DNA of 6,732 nucleotides from Alkalinema sp. CAN_BIN05 (GTDB lineage: Bacteria > Cyanobacteriota > Cyanobacteriia > Leptolyngbyales > Leptolyngbyaceae). Under the pieces are notes generated by a model. The model was not told the origin of the DNA. It saw nothing but the letters and a program-made list of their open reading frames with translations, and did no database searches. Each line of letters starts with the position of its first letter. The stretch's first letter is position 1. The position numbers were made by a program, and so were the translations under genes. This document shows positions 1-6,389 of this stretch, in pieces. The DNA lies in NCBI GenBank assembly GCA_026786325.1, contig JAJAYH010000352.1, forward strand, positions 1-6,732, read 5' to 3'.

Positions 1-3000
1 TGGGTTCGGGATAATGTCTATAGCATTTTAGCCGTGTGGGGCTTGGCACTGGCGTATCGGAAGACAGATTTGGCATCGGGAAGGCTCTATGAGTTAGAGC
101 AATCGGTGGTTAAGTTGATGCGGGGGCTGCTATTTTCGATGATGCGGCAGGCGCACAAGGTCGAAAAATTCAAACAGACGCAGTCGCCAACGGATGCACT
201 GCACGCGAAGTACAGCACAACAACGGGCGATACGGTGGTGCCGGATGATGGCTGGGGACATTTGCAAATTGATGCCACGTCGCTTTTTTTGGTCATGTTG
301 GCGCAGATGACGCTTTCGGGATTGGCTATTGTATTCACTCAAGATGAAGTCGATTTTGTTCAAAATTTGGTGTACTACATTGGTCGGGCCTACCGAACTC
401 CAGACTATGGAATTTGGGAGCGGGGCAACAAAATTAATCACGGTGGCGTGGAGCTGAATGCGAGTTCGGTGGGGATGGCGAAGGCGGCGCTTGAGGCGAT
501 GAATGGGTTGAATTTGTTTGGGATGCGGGGGACGCAGGGTTCGGTGATTCATGTATTGCCGGATGAGATTGCCCGATGTCGGATGACGCTGAAATCTCTG
601 TTGCCCCGTGAGTCGATGTCGAAGGAAGTGGATGCGGCCTTGTTGAGTGTGATTGGGTATCCGGCCTTTGCGATTGAAGATCCTGACCAAGTTGAACGAA
701 CGCGGCAGAAAATTATCGATCGGTTACAAGGTAATTATGGTTGTATTCGCTTTTTGAGAGATGGACATCAAACGGTTGTAGAAGATACGAGTCGATTGCA
801 TTATGAACCGACGGAATTGCAGGCGTTTAAACATATTGAATGTGAATGGCCGCTGTTCTTTACTTATTTGGCGCTAGATGGAATTTTTCGCGGCGATCGT
901 AAACAAGCAGCATCGTATTTAGAAAAGTTAGCAGCAGTGGCGATCGAGCGAGATGGCATCATGCTGCTGCCAGAAGTGTATTTTGTGCCGGAAGATGCGA
1001 TCGAGGCTGAGAAAAAAGAACCCAAAAGCCAGATCCGTGAAGCAAACGATAATTTGCCTTTAGTTTGGGCGCAGAGTTTGTATTATTTGGCGCAAATGTT
1101 GAATGAAGGGCTGTTGACGGTGGCCGATGTAGATCCGTTGAATTCCCATATGAGAGTTGGCTATGTGCGACGGGCGACTGTGCAAATTGCGCTCTTGGCA
1201 GAAGATGAGCCATTGCAATTAAAACTCGCAGCCTATAACATTCCGACCCAAACCTTAAGTCAGGTAGAACCGATTCAGGTGCGTCCGGCGAAGGATTTGG
1301 CCTTGGCTTATACACGATTGGGACATAATGGGAAATTGGGTTTGACGGGTCGCCCGATGCGGTTGATGCGAAGTTTGACGACCTCGAAAGTGTATAAAAT
1401 TCGCGATCGATCGATGGTCTTTTTGCCTGCATTTTTGGATGAACAGAAGTTTTATTTGACCTTGGATTATCACTTTCTAGTGTCGAATATTAAGGGCGAA
1501 CTGGCTTATATTCATCGTCATTGGCGGCAGTTAGGTCGTCCGGTGATGACGCTGTTGATTACCCACGATATGCTCGATCGGGGACAAGATGCGCTCTTGG
1601 GAATGGTTCAGGAGTTTCAAGAAGGAATGTGCGGGGATGTTCCGGTGAAGGTGGGACAGTTGAATCAGTTAATGTTGACGGCGGGGCGCGATCGGTTGGA
1701 CTTTTTGCCGGAATTGGAAACCCTAGAATTTCTAGACTTGAATCATTTAACACAGCACCTAAGTTTTGCGGCCAATAATACTAAACCCCTCAGAAGTTCT
1801 CAGGAATTCAGACTTGAGCAGGAATCCAATATTAAAACCCTAATCAAGCGACTAATAGGAACTAAAAATCTGTATGAGCAGATTGAGATTTTGAGTGTGT
1901 TGATGAAACTAAAAGGATTGATCTTTGATACGGGAATTGGCACAGATCAGCCTGTGCTGGTGGGACGCTTAATTGAGGAAATTTATCATAAAGCAAGTCG
2001 CGGAGATGTCGATGGACAGCCCTATTGGGGGATTGTCCGGCGGGCTGCCGGACTGCTTGATAAGGTAGATGCAAATTTGCTGGATGCAACAGTAGATATT
2101 TTGGTGCGGCAGAAGCGGATTTCGGTAGGCCGATCGTATAGTGAAGATTCCCTGATTGTGAGGCCACTGGGATTGACTGAGTTGTTGGAAAAGATTCAAC
2201 ATTTCTGTCGTGAGGACATTCGCGATCGGGTATTGAGTCAGGAGATTTTGGTTTACATTAGTTTGCTAATTAAGTCTGACCCAAGTTTGTTTAAAAACTT
2301 GCTCACAGTTCGAGTTGGCTATTTGATTTTGTTGTTGACAAGTGACTTAGCTGGAACGCAGTCTTTGACCCAAGATGAAGCCTATGAAGCTTTGATGCAA
2401 CTGAGTCCCTATGCAATTTATGAACGATTACGGGTGACATTGGAAGGCTATGAAATGGGGAATGAGATGTTGCGATCGCAGGAGTCGTTACATTTGAAAT
2501 TAGTAGAGACGAAGGTGGATTGGGTGGTGCCAGAGAAAGAAATAGAAGAAGAGGAAAAGGATTGGTTGCGTTTTCGCCAGGGACAGGGCGCAAGCGGGAC
2601 GGTGCCAGATAATTTCTATGAACGAGTTTGGCTGGTGCTGGAGCGCTGTCAGGGCTTGGTAATTGGGGATAAGCTGGAGCGGCGTAATCGGTTGGAGAGT
2701 CATTTGTTGTTGAGTGAAATGACAAAAGGTGAGACGACGTTTGCGCTTCAGGTGGAGCATTTGTTGAATAAGATTCAGGGTCCTGAGTACCGATCGGCGA
2801 ATGTTGAAGCGCTGATGGAACTAGCCGTAATTATTGCAAAAAATCCTGAGTTTAAAATTCAGGAATACATTGTGTTAGATGTGTTAATTGGTCATGGGGT
2901 GCGGCTGGCTTGGTTGAAGGTGCATCCTGAGCAGACCGATCGGTATGATGAGTTTAAAGCAGCGGCTTGGAGTGAGTTTTATCGGAGTTCTCCCTATGCG

Positions 3001-3060
3001 ATGGCAAATGCATTTGCAATGGCAATGCAATATTTGACGCAGTTAGGGACGATCGGATAG
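1..3060 (+). CDS. Phosphorylase kinase alpha/beta-like protein with GH15 (glucoamylase-like) domain, 5'-truncated
   Basis: The reading frame is open from the first base (the first codons read W-V-R-D-N-V-Y-S), so the true start is upstream; the GTG at 34 lies inside a conserved motif and is not the start. The 1019 residues seen resemble animal phosphorylase kinase alpha subunits along their length, judged from memory of that family, with perhaps 40-45 N-terminal residues missing. Residues are numbered from base 1. The GH15-like half carries VRDNVYSILAVWGL (2-15), YELEQSVVKLMRGLL (30-44), GWGHLQIDATS (84-94), GIWERG (137-142), ELNASSVGMAKAALEA (151-166), LQGNYGCIRFLRDG (242-255), IECEWPLFF (279-287) and LPEVY (323-327). 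The C-terminal half carries WGIVRRAAGLL (676-686), RQKRISVG (703-710) and FYERVW (872-877). No signal peptide can be assessed; the protein looks soluble. In animals these subunits regulate the kinase acting on glycogen phosphorylase; bacterial members are usually annotated only as GH15 family. Glycosidase activity or glucan sensing is inference. Residues 844-854 are strongly acidic. Confidence 0.9.
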   Translation, partial: WVRDNVYSILAVWGLALAYRKTDLASGRLYELEQSVVKLMRGLLFSMMRQAHKVEKFKQTQSPTDALHAKYSTTTGDTVVPDDGWGHLQIDATSLFLVMLAQMTLSGLAIVFTQDEVDFVQNLVYYIGRAYRTPDYGIWERGNKINHGGVELNASSVGMAKAALEAMNGLNLFGMRGTQGSVIHVLPDEIARCRMTLKSLLPRESMSKEVDAALLSVIGYPAFAIEDPDQVERTRQKIIDRLQGNYGCIRFLRDGHQTVVEDTSRLHYEPTELQAFKHIECEWPLFFTYLALDGIFRGDRKQAASYLEKLAAVAIERDGIMLLPEVYFVPEDAIEAEKKEPKSQIREANDNLPLVWAQSLYYLAQMLNEGLLTVADVDPLNSHMRVGYVRRATVQIALLAEDEPLQLKLAAYNIPTQTLSQVEPIQVRPAKDLALAYTRLGHNGKLGLTGRPMRLMRSLTTSKVYKIRDRSMVFLPAFLDEQKFYLTLDYHFLVSNIKGELAYIHRHWRQLGRPVMTLLITHDMLDRGQDALLGMVQEFQEGMCGDVPVKVGQLNQLMLTAGRDRLDFLPELETLEFLDLNHLTQHLSFAANNTKPLRSSQEFRLEQESNIKTLIKRLIGTKNLYEQIEILSVLMKLKGLIFDTGIGTDQPVLVGRLIEEIYHKASRGDVDGQPYWGIVRRAAGLLDKVDANLLDATVDILVRQKRISVGRSYSEDSLIVRPLGLTELLEKIQHFCREDIRDRVLSQEILVYISLLIKSDPSLFKNLLTVRVGYLILLLTSDLAGTQSLTQDEAYEALMQLSPYAIYERLRVTLEGYEMGNEMLRSQESLHLKLVETKVDWVVPEKEIEEEEKDWLRFRQGQGASGTVPDNFYERVWLVLERCQGLVIGDKLERRNRLESHLLLSEMTKGETTFALQVEHLLNKIQGPEYRSANVEALMELAVIIAKNPEFKIQEYIVLDVLIGHGVRLAWLKVHPEQTDRYDEFKAAAWSEFYRSSPYAMANAFAMAMQYLTQLGTIG
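2472..2479. repeat. HIP1 octamer GCGATCGC
   Basis: A perfect copy of the cyanobacterial highly iterated palindrome, inside the coding region of the phosphorylase-kinase-like gene. It supports a cyanobacterial origin. It has no known gene-specific role. Confidence 0.85.
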
Positions 3061-3100
3061 AGGACTTGGTTTGATTTTAAGGGATTCGATCGGATCACTT

Positions 3101-3120
3101 AATGTGGTGCAATGTGGTGC
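3101..3120. repeat. Tandem direct repeat, two copies of AATGTGGTGC
   Basis: Two identical 10-bp units sit head to tail about 40 bp after the stop codon of the phosphorylase-kinase-like gene. The pair is flanked by CGATCGG at 3087-3093 and 3120-3126. A longer version, CGATCGGAT, occurs at 3050-3058 (overlapping the stop codon) and again at 3087-3095. Replication slippage or a paired protein-binding site are both possible; no function can be assigned. Confidence 0.7.
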
Positions 3121-3138
3121 GATCGGCAAAGAATGTTG

Positions 3139-3164
3139 TGTGACGATCGCCCCTCACTCAGTGA
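3139..3164. promoter_or_regulatory. Clustered GTGA/TCAC inverted repeats, possible operator or small hairpin
   Basis: TGTGA at 3139-3143 faces TCACT at 3154-3158 across 10 bases that include CGATCG. TCACT is then followed, after one C, by AGTGA at 3160-3164, making an 11-bp near-perfect palindrome. The cluster lies about 70 bp upstream of the -10 box of the Uma2 gene. The 10-base spacing does not fit the CRP pattern TGTGA-N6-TCACA. There is no T-run after it, so an intrinsic terminator is unlikely. The role is inferred only from symmetry and position. Confidence 0.25.
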
Positions 3165-3233
3165 AACATTGAATTGATTGTAACGACTAAAAATCAGTTT
3201 GTGCATTCTCAACTGGAAGAGAACTCTAGTCGA

Positions 3234-3239
3234 TATAAT
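3234..3239 (+). promoter_or_regulatory. Probable -10 box (TATAAT) for the Uma2 gene
   Basis: A perfect TATAAT hexamer begins 42 bp upstream of the ATG at 3276, which would put transcription start near 3246 with a leader of about 30 bases. No good TTGACA-like -35 element sits 16-18 bp upstream; the sequence there is AACTGG. This resembles cyanobacterial promoters that rely on the -10 box plus an activator. It implies the Uma2 gene can be transcribed separately from the gene before it. Confidence 0.5.
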
Positions 3240-3275
3240 AAACGCAGTGACGGCTAACCTTAAACCTTGAGGCCC

Positions 3276-3845
3276 ATGACAGTCCTAACTCTTAATCCTC
3301 TCACTAAGCTTACCCATGATGACTTTCGAGAACTTTGTCAGATAAATCATGATATTCAGCTTGAACTTACATCTCAAGGAGAACTAGTACTGATGCCGCC
3401 AACGGGTTGGGAGTCTGGGAAACGGAATTCAAACATAAATCTCGACCTTGGCTTATGGAATCGTCAATCTAAACTAGGGATTGTCTTTGACTCCTCGACA
3501 GGGTTTCGGTTGTCGAATGGGGCTGTCCGCTCTCCTGATGCCGCCTGGGTAAGTCAACATCGTTTGGAAGCACTCGACCCTGATGCCTCTGATTTTTTAG
3601 CACTAGCTCCAGATTTTGTGATTGAGTTACGATCGGCCAGCGATCGACTAAAACCGTTGCAAGACAAGATGAAGGAATATCAAGACAATGGTGTTCGCTT
3701 AGGTTGGCTGCTCAATCCTAAAGATTGTGAAGTGATTATCTATCGGACCGGAAATGAAATTGAGGTATTAAAGTCGCCAACTAGTTTGTCGGGAGAAGGA
3801 GTTCTACTGGGATTCGTACTGGATCTCAATGGCATCTTGTATTGA
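3276..3845 (+). CDS. Uma2 family (DUF820) PD-(D/E)XK nuclease-like protein
   Basis: A 189-residue protein of the Uma2 family, which is present in many copies in most cyanobacterial genomes and has a restriction-endonuclease-like fold. The natural substrate of most members is unknown. Typical features are LTHDDFRELC near the N-terminus (12-21), GELVLMPPTG (35-44), the strand with the putative metal-binding aspartate in RSPDAAW (85-91, Asp88), PDFVIELRSASD (112-123, Glu117 with Arg119 where the motif lysine would sit), and KMKEYQDNGVRLGWLLNP (131-148). The length is normal for the family, with no signal peptide or membrane segment. The ATG at 3276 is preferred over an in-frame TTG at 3267, which has no ribosome-binding sequence; a GAGG at 3269-3272 precedes the ATG, but only three bases away, so initiation may be weak. 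Ninety-three bp separate it from secD. Family assignment is strong; nuclease activity is inferred. Confidence 0.9.
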   Translation: MTVLTLNPLTKLTHDDFRELCQINHDIQLELTSQGELVLMPPTGWESGKRNSNINLDLGLWNRQSKLGIVFDSSTGFRLSNGAVRSPDAAWVSQHRLEALDPDASDFLALAPDFVIELRSASDRLKPLQDKMKEYQDNGVRLGWLLNPKDCEVIIYRTGNEIEVLKSPTSLSGEGVLLGFVLDLNGILY

Positions 3846-3927
3846 GGAACCGATCCCACTTCTGCGATCGTACTGGTGGGTTGTGGGGTATCATATCGAA
3901 TGGTATGCACGGGTTTTGTTTAATGAC

Positions 3928-3932
3928 AAGGG
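3928..3932 (+). promoter_or_regulatory. Ribosome-binding site of secD (AAGGG)
   Basis: AAGGG lies six bases before the ATG at 3939. It supports that ATG as the start, which gives a short positively charged N-terminus directly followed by the first membrane segment, as expected for SecD. Confidence 0.6.
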
Positions 3933-3938
3933 TTTCGT

Positions 3939-5423
3939 ATGGCAAGGCAACGCTGGCTTCTCGGTTTAATTATTTCGCTCACCGCCGCCTCTTTATTTTT
4001 ATTGCTTAATCCCATCCTGAAATTGGGCACCAGTCCATTTCGGTTGGGGCTAGACCTTCAGGGCGGCTCTCAGATTACGCTTCAGGTAAAACCGTCGGAT
4101 ACCATTAAGGATATTTCTTCCCCTGAAGGGCAAAAGGCTGTTGGGGATGTCGAGCGCGTGATTGCCGATCGAGTCAACCGCTTGGGCGTTTCTGAACCAC
4201 TGGTGCAGCGCGTTGGCAACGATAAGATTTTGGTACAGTTGGCGGGAATTAAAGATCCTTACGAAGCGGAGAGCCTCTTGGGCCGTGCTGCACAACTTGA
4301 ATTTCGAGAACAAAAGGCTGGGACTGAAGACAAGTTTCAAGCACTCTTTAATCAATATCGGCCCTTGATTAATCAAGAAACGGCATTAAGAAAACAGATT
4401 AAAGAACTCAAAAAACCTGAAGATCGCGCAACATTAGCCGCCTTGTCTCTTGAGCTTAAAAAGGTGAGTCAACAAAGCTTTACCGAGATGTTTAACAAAA
4501 CAGGCATTGATGGCCGCAATCTTAAAGAAGCTTTTGCCCAACCCTTAGGAACTGCCGGGGACGATTGGCAAGTAGATATTCGGTTTGATGCCGATGGTGG
4601 TTTGAAATTTGCAGACATGACCAAACGCTTGGCAGGCACCGGACGAAGTATTGGTGTGTTTCTAGATGACACCTTAATTAGTGCGCCTAATGTTGGTATT
4701 GAATTCGCCCAAAATGGAATTACAGGCGGCGGTGCATCCATTAGTCGGTTTACATTAGATACTGCAAATGAACTCGCCATTCAATTCAAAAGCGGATCAC
4801 TTCCGGTTCCGATCGAAATTGCAGAGAACCGCGTCGTCGGTGCAAGTCTCGGTCAAGACAGTGTTCAACGAAGTGTCTACGCCGGACTAGGCGGAATCTT
4901 CCTAGTTCTCGTGTTCATGGTGTTGTATTACCGCCTTCCTGGTGCGATCGCATCGATTGCCTTGGTCATTTATACTTTGTTGAACTTGGCTGCCTTTGTA
5001 TTGTTGCCGGGATTTGTTTTAACATTGCCTGGAATTGCTGGATTCATTCTCAGTGTGGGAATGGCAGTGGATGCAAACGTATTGATTTTTGAACGAACCC
5101 GTGAAGAAATTCGCGATGGGAAAACATTGTATCAATCAGTAAAAGGTGGATTTACCAACGCATTCTCCAGCATTCTAGACAGCAACATTACCACTATCAT
5201 TGCCTGCGCCGCATTGTATTGGTTGGGCACCGGACTTGTGCGAGGATTTGCAGTAACCCTGACCATGGGGGTTTTGATTAGTATGTTTACAGCCCTGACC
5301 TGTAGTCGCACATTGTTGTTTTATGTCTTGAGCATTCCAGCATTGCGCAAACCTGAATTCTTCTGTCCAAATCCGCCCGCAATTACCGCCAACCAATCTA
5401 GCCAATCTTCGGAGGTTGTTTAA
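3939..5423 (+). CDS. secD: Protein translocase subunit SecD
   Basis: SecD, an inner-membrane RND-type protein that works with SecF alongside SecYEG to drive late steps of protein export with the proton gradient. At 494 residues it is near the size of other cyanobacterial SecD proteins and shorter than E. coli SecD (about 615). The first membrane segment is at about 7-25. The family motif LGLDLQGGSQ follows at 37-46. The periplasmic or lumenal part (about 30-310) contains RVNRLGVSEP (78-87), a charged, probably helical stretch at about 145-180, FLDDTLISAP (241-250), SGSLPVPI (285-292) and VGASLGQDS (300-308). The C-terminal membrane bundle starts near 313 and includes the diagnostic GMAVDANVLIFERTREE (374-390), with Asp378 likely in the proton pathway, and SILDSNITT (411-419). 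The tail after about 472 is Pro/Ser/Asn-rich and soluble. The stop codon directly abuts the secF start, indicating an operon. A strong promoter is not evident in the 93 bp upstream. Confidence 0.97.
   Translation: MARQRWLLGLIISLTAASLFLLLNPILKLGTSPFRLGLDLQGGSQITLQVKPSDTIKDISSPEGQKAVGDVERVIADRVNRLGVSEPLVQRVGNDKILVQLAGIKDPYEAESLLGRAAQLEFREQKAGTEDKFQALFNQYRPLINQETALRKQIKELKKPEDRATLAALSLELKKVSQQSFTEMFNKTGIDGRNLKEAFAQPLGTAGDDWQVDIRFDADGGLKFADMTKRLAGTGRSIGVFLDDTLISAPNVGIEFAQNGITGGGASISRFTLDTANELAIQFKSGSLPVPIEIAENRVVGASLGQDSVQRSVYAGLGGIFLVLVFMVLYYRLPGAIASIALVIYTLLNLAAFVLLPGFVLTLPGIAGFILSVGMAVDANVLIFERTREEIRDGKTLYQSVKGGFTNAFSSILDSNITTIIACAALYWLGTGLVRGFAVTLTMGVLISMFTALTCSRTLLFYVLSIPALRKPEFFCPNPPAITANQSSQSSEVV
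4944..4951. repeat. HIP1 octamer GCGATCGC
   Basis: The second perfect HIP1 copy, inside secD in the codons around the turn between the first two helices of the C-terminal membrane bundle (the Gly-Ala-Ile-Ala segment). It marks the host lineage rather than the gene. Confidence 0.85.
5411..5415 (+). promoter_or_regulatory. Ribosome-binding site of secF (GGAGG)
   Basis: A strong GGAGG within the last codons of secD, eight bases before the secF ATG. With the TAAATG junction it indicates translational coupling, suited to making SecD and SecF in matched amounts. Confidence 0.75.
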
Positions 5424-6383
5424 ATGAGATTACAAGTCATTCAGCAACGAAAGTTGTGGTGGAGTATTTCTCTGGCAATTCTTATCGCGGGAATTGTCTC
5501 AATGCTCATCTCTTGGAAAACCATTGGTGCGCCCTTGCGTCCGAGTTTGGATTTTGTGGGGGGAACTCGCCTAGAATTACCGATCGCTTGCCCCGACCCG
5601 AAAAATTGCAACGCCGATGTACTCAATCTAGAAGTGATTCGCAAAGTTCTAGACGAACAGGGCTTAGGTGGCAGTAGCGTTCAAATCGTCGAAGCCCAAG
5701 GCAGCAAACCACCCGCCGTCTCCATTCGTAGCAGTAGCCTAGACGTTAGACAACGGGAAAAACTTCAGAAAACACTCACGGAGAGAATCGGAGCCTTTGA
5801 TATGGCCCGATCGAGTAGTGAAACCGTGGGACCGACCATGGGAAAACAACTTTTCACATCGGGACTCTTGGCCCTACTAGTTTCCTTTGCGGGAATTGCA
5901 CTTTACTTATCCTTTAGGTTTCAGTGGGACTACGCCGTATTTGCGATCGTCGCCTTACTCCATGACGTATTCGTTACTGTTGGCATCTTCTCAATTTTGG
6001 GATTAGCCCTCGGTATTGAAGTCGATAGTTTATTCATCGTGGCGCTGTTGACGATCGTTGGTTTCTCCGTGAACGACACCGTTGTAATTTACGATCGGGT
6101 GCGTGAAGTGCTTGCCGTGGATCCTAGTCGTAACATTGATGATGTTGTCGATGATGCCGTGAACCAGACCCTGAGCCGATCGATCAACACCACGCTGACC
6201 ACGCTGTTAACCCTAACCTCTATTTTCATCTTTGGTGGAGAAACCCTCAAGTTCTTTGCACTGGCCTTAATCATTGGCTTTGCAATGGGCGCATACTCCA
6301 GTATCTTTATCGCGAGTACGCTTTTGGCTTGGTGGCGAGGCCGATCGGCTTCGTCTGTCGTTCCTGTTGTTGTAGGAGAATAA
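5424..6383 (+). CDS. secF: Protein translocase subunit SecF
   Basis: SecF, the partner of SecD in the membrane complex that assists SecYEG. Its 319 residues are the usual length. The first membrane segment is at about 12-30. The family motif LDFVGGTRLEL (42-52) opens the small extracytoplasmic domain, which runs to about 130. The conserved ETVGPTMGKQL (133-143) leads into the five-helix bundle, with segments near 145-162, 168-190, 200-222, 258-272 and 275-303. LLHDV (178-182) and the signature GFSVNDTVVIYDRVRE (213-228) are clear. SRSINTTLTT (251-260) matches the SecF/SecD family element. The short tail after 304 is soluble. The extracytoplasmic domain holds two cysteines (Cys56 and Cys62) in a short loop; whether they form a disulfide is unknown. 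The gene begins immediately after secD, and a further gene starts six bases after its stop. Confidence 0.97.
   Translation: MRLQVIQQRKLWWSISLAILIAGIVSMLISWKTIGAPLRPSLDFVGGTRLELPIACPDPKNCNADVLNLEVIRKVLDEQGLGGSSVQIVEAQGSKPPAVSIRSSSLDVRQREKLQKTLTERIGAFDMARSSSETVGPTMGKQLFTSGLLALLVSFAGIALYLSFRFQWDYAVFAIVALLHDVFVTVGIFSILGLALGIEVDSLFIVALLTIVGFSVNDTVVIYDRVREVLAVDPSRNIDDVVDDAVNQTLSRSINTTLTTLLTLTSIFIFGGETLKFFALALIIGFAMGAYSSIFIASTLLAWWRGRSASSVVPVVVGE
6374..6378 (+). promoter_or_regulatory. Ribosome-binding site of the gene after secF (AGGAG)
   Basis: AGGAG within the last codons of secF, 11 bases before the ATG at 6390. The spacing is slightly long but usable. Its position inside secF supports reading secD, secF and the next gene as one transcript. 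Confidence 0.5.
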
Positions 6384-6389
6384 AGTTAC

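Noticed and set aside
34..36. GTG as the start codon of the first gene
   Set aside because: The frame continues upstream to base 1 and encodes conserved family residues there, so the gene is truncated by the window edge.
959..1432. Long antisense frames opposite the first gene, here and at 130-690 and 2303-2725
   Set aside because: They have low-complexity Pro/Ser/His/Arg compositions typical of the reverse frames of a coding region, and no recognisable domains.
3139..3158. CRP-type site TGTGA...TCACT
   Set aside because: The half-sites are 10 bases apart rather than 6 and the second half is imperfect.
3267..3269. TTG as the start of the Uma2 gene
   Set aside because: It adds only three residues and has no ribosome-binding sequence before it; the ATG at 3276 gives the usual family N-terminus.
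3247..3270. Seven-codon GTG-started leader peptide upstream of the Uma2 gene
   Set aside because: No ribosome-binding sequence and no regulatory codon bias; an open frame this short is expected by chance.
3855..3880. Hairpin CCCAC...GTGGG as a terminator after the Uma2 gene
   Set aside because: The stem is only five pairs around a 16-base loop and no T-run follows.
3881..3909. Promoter for secD, TTGTGG with 17-bp spacing to TATGCA
   Set aside because: The -10 candidate matches only three of six consensus positions; other AT-rich words nearby fit equally well, so none can be called.
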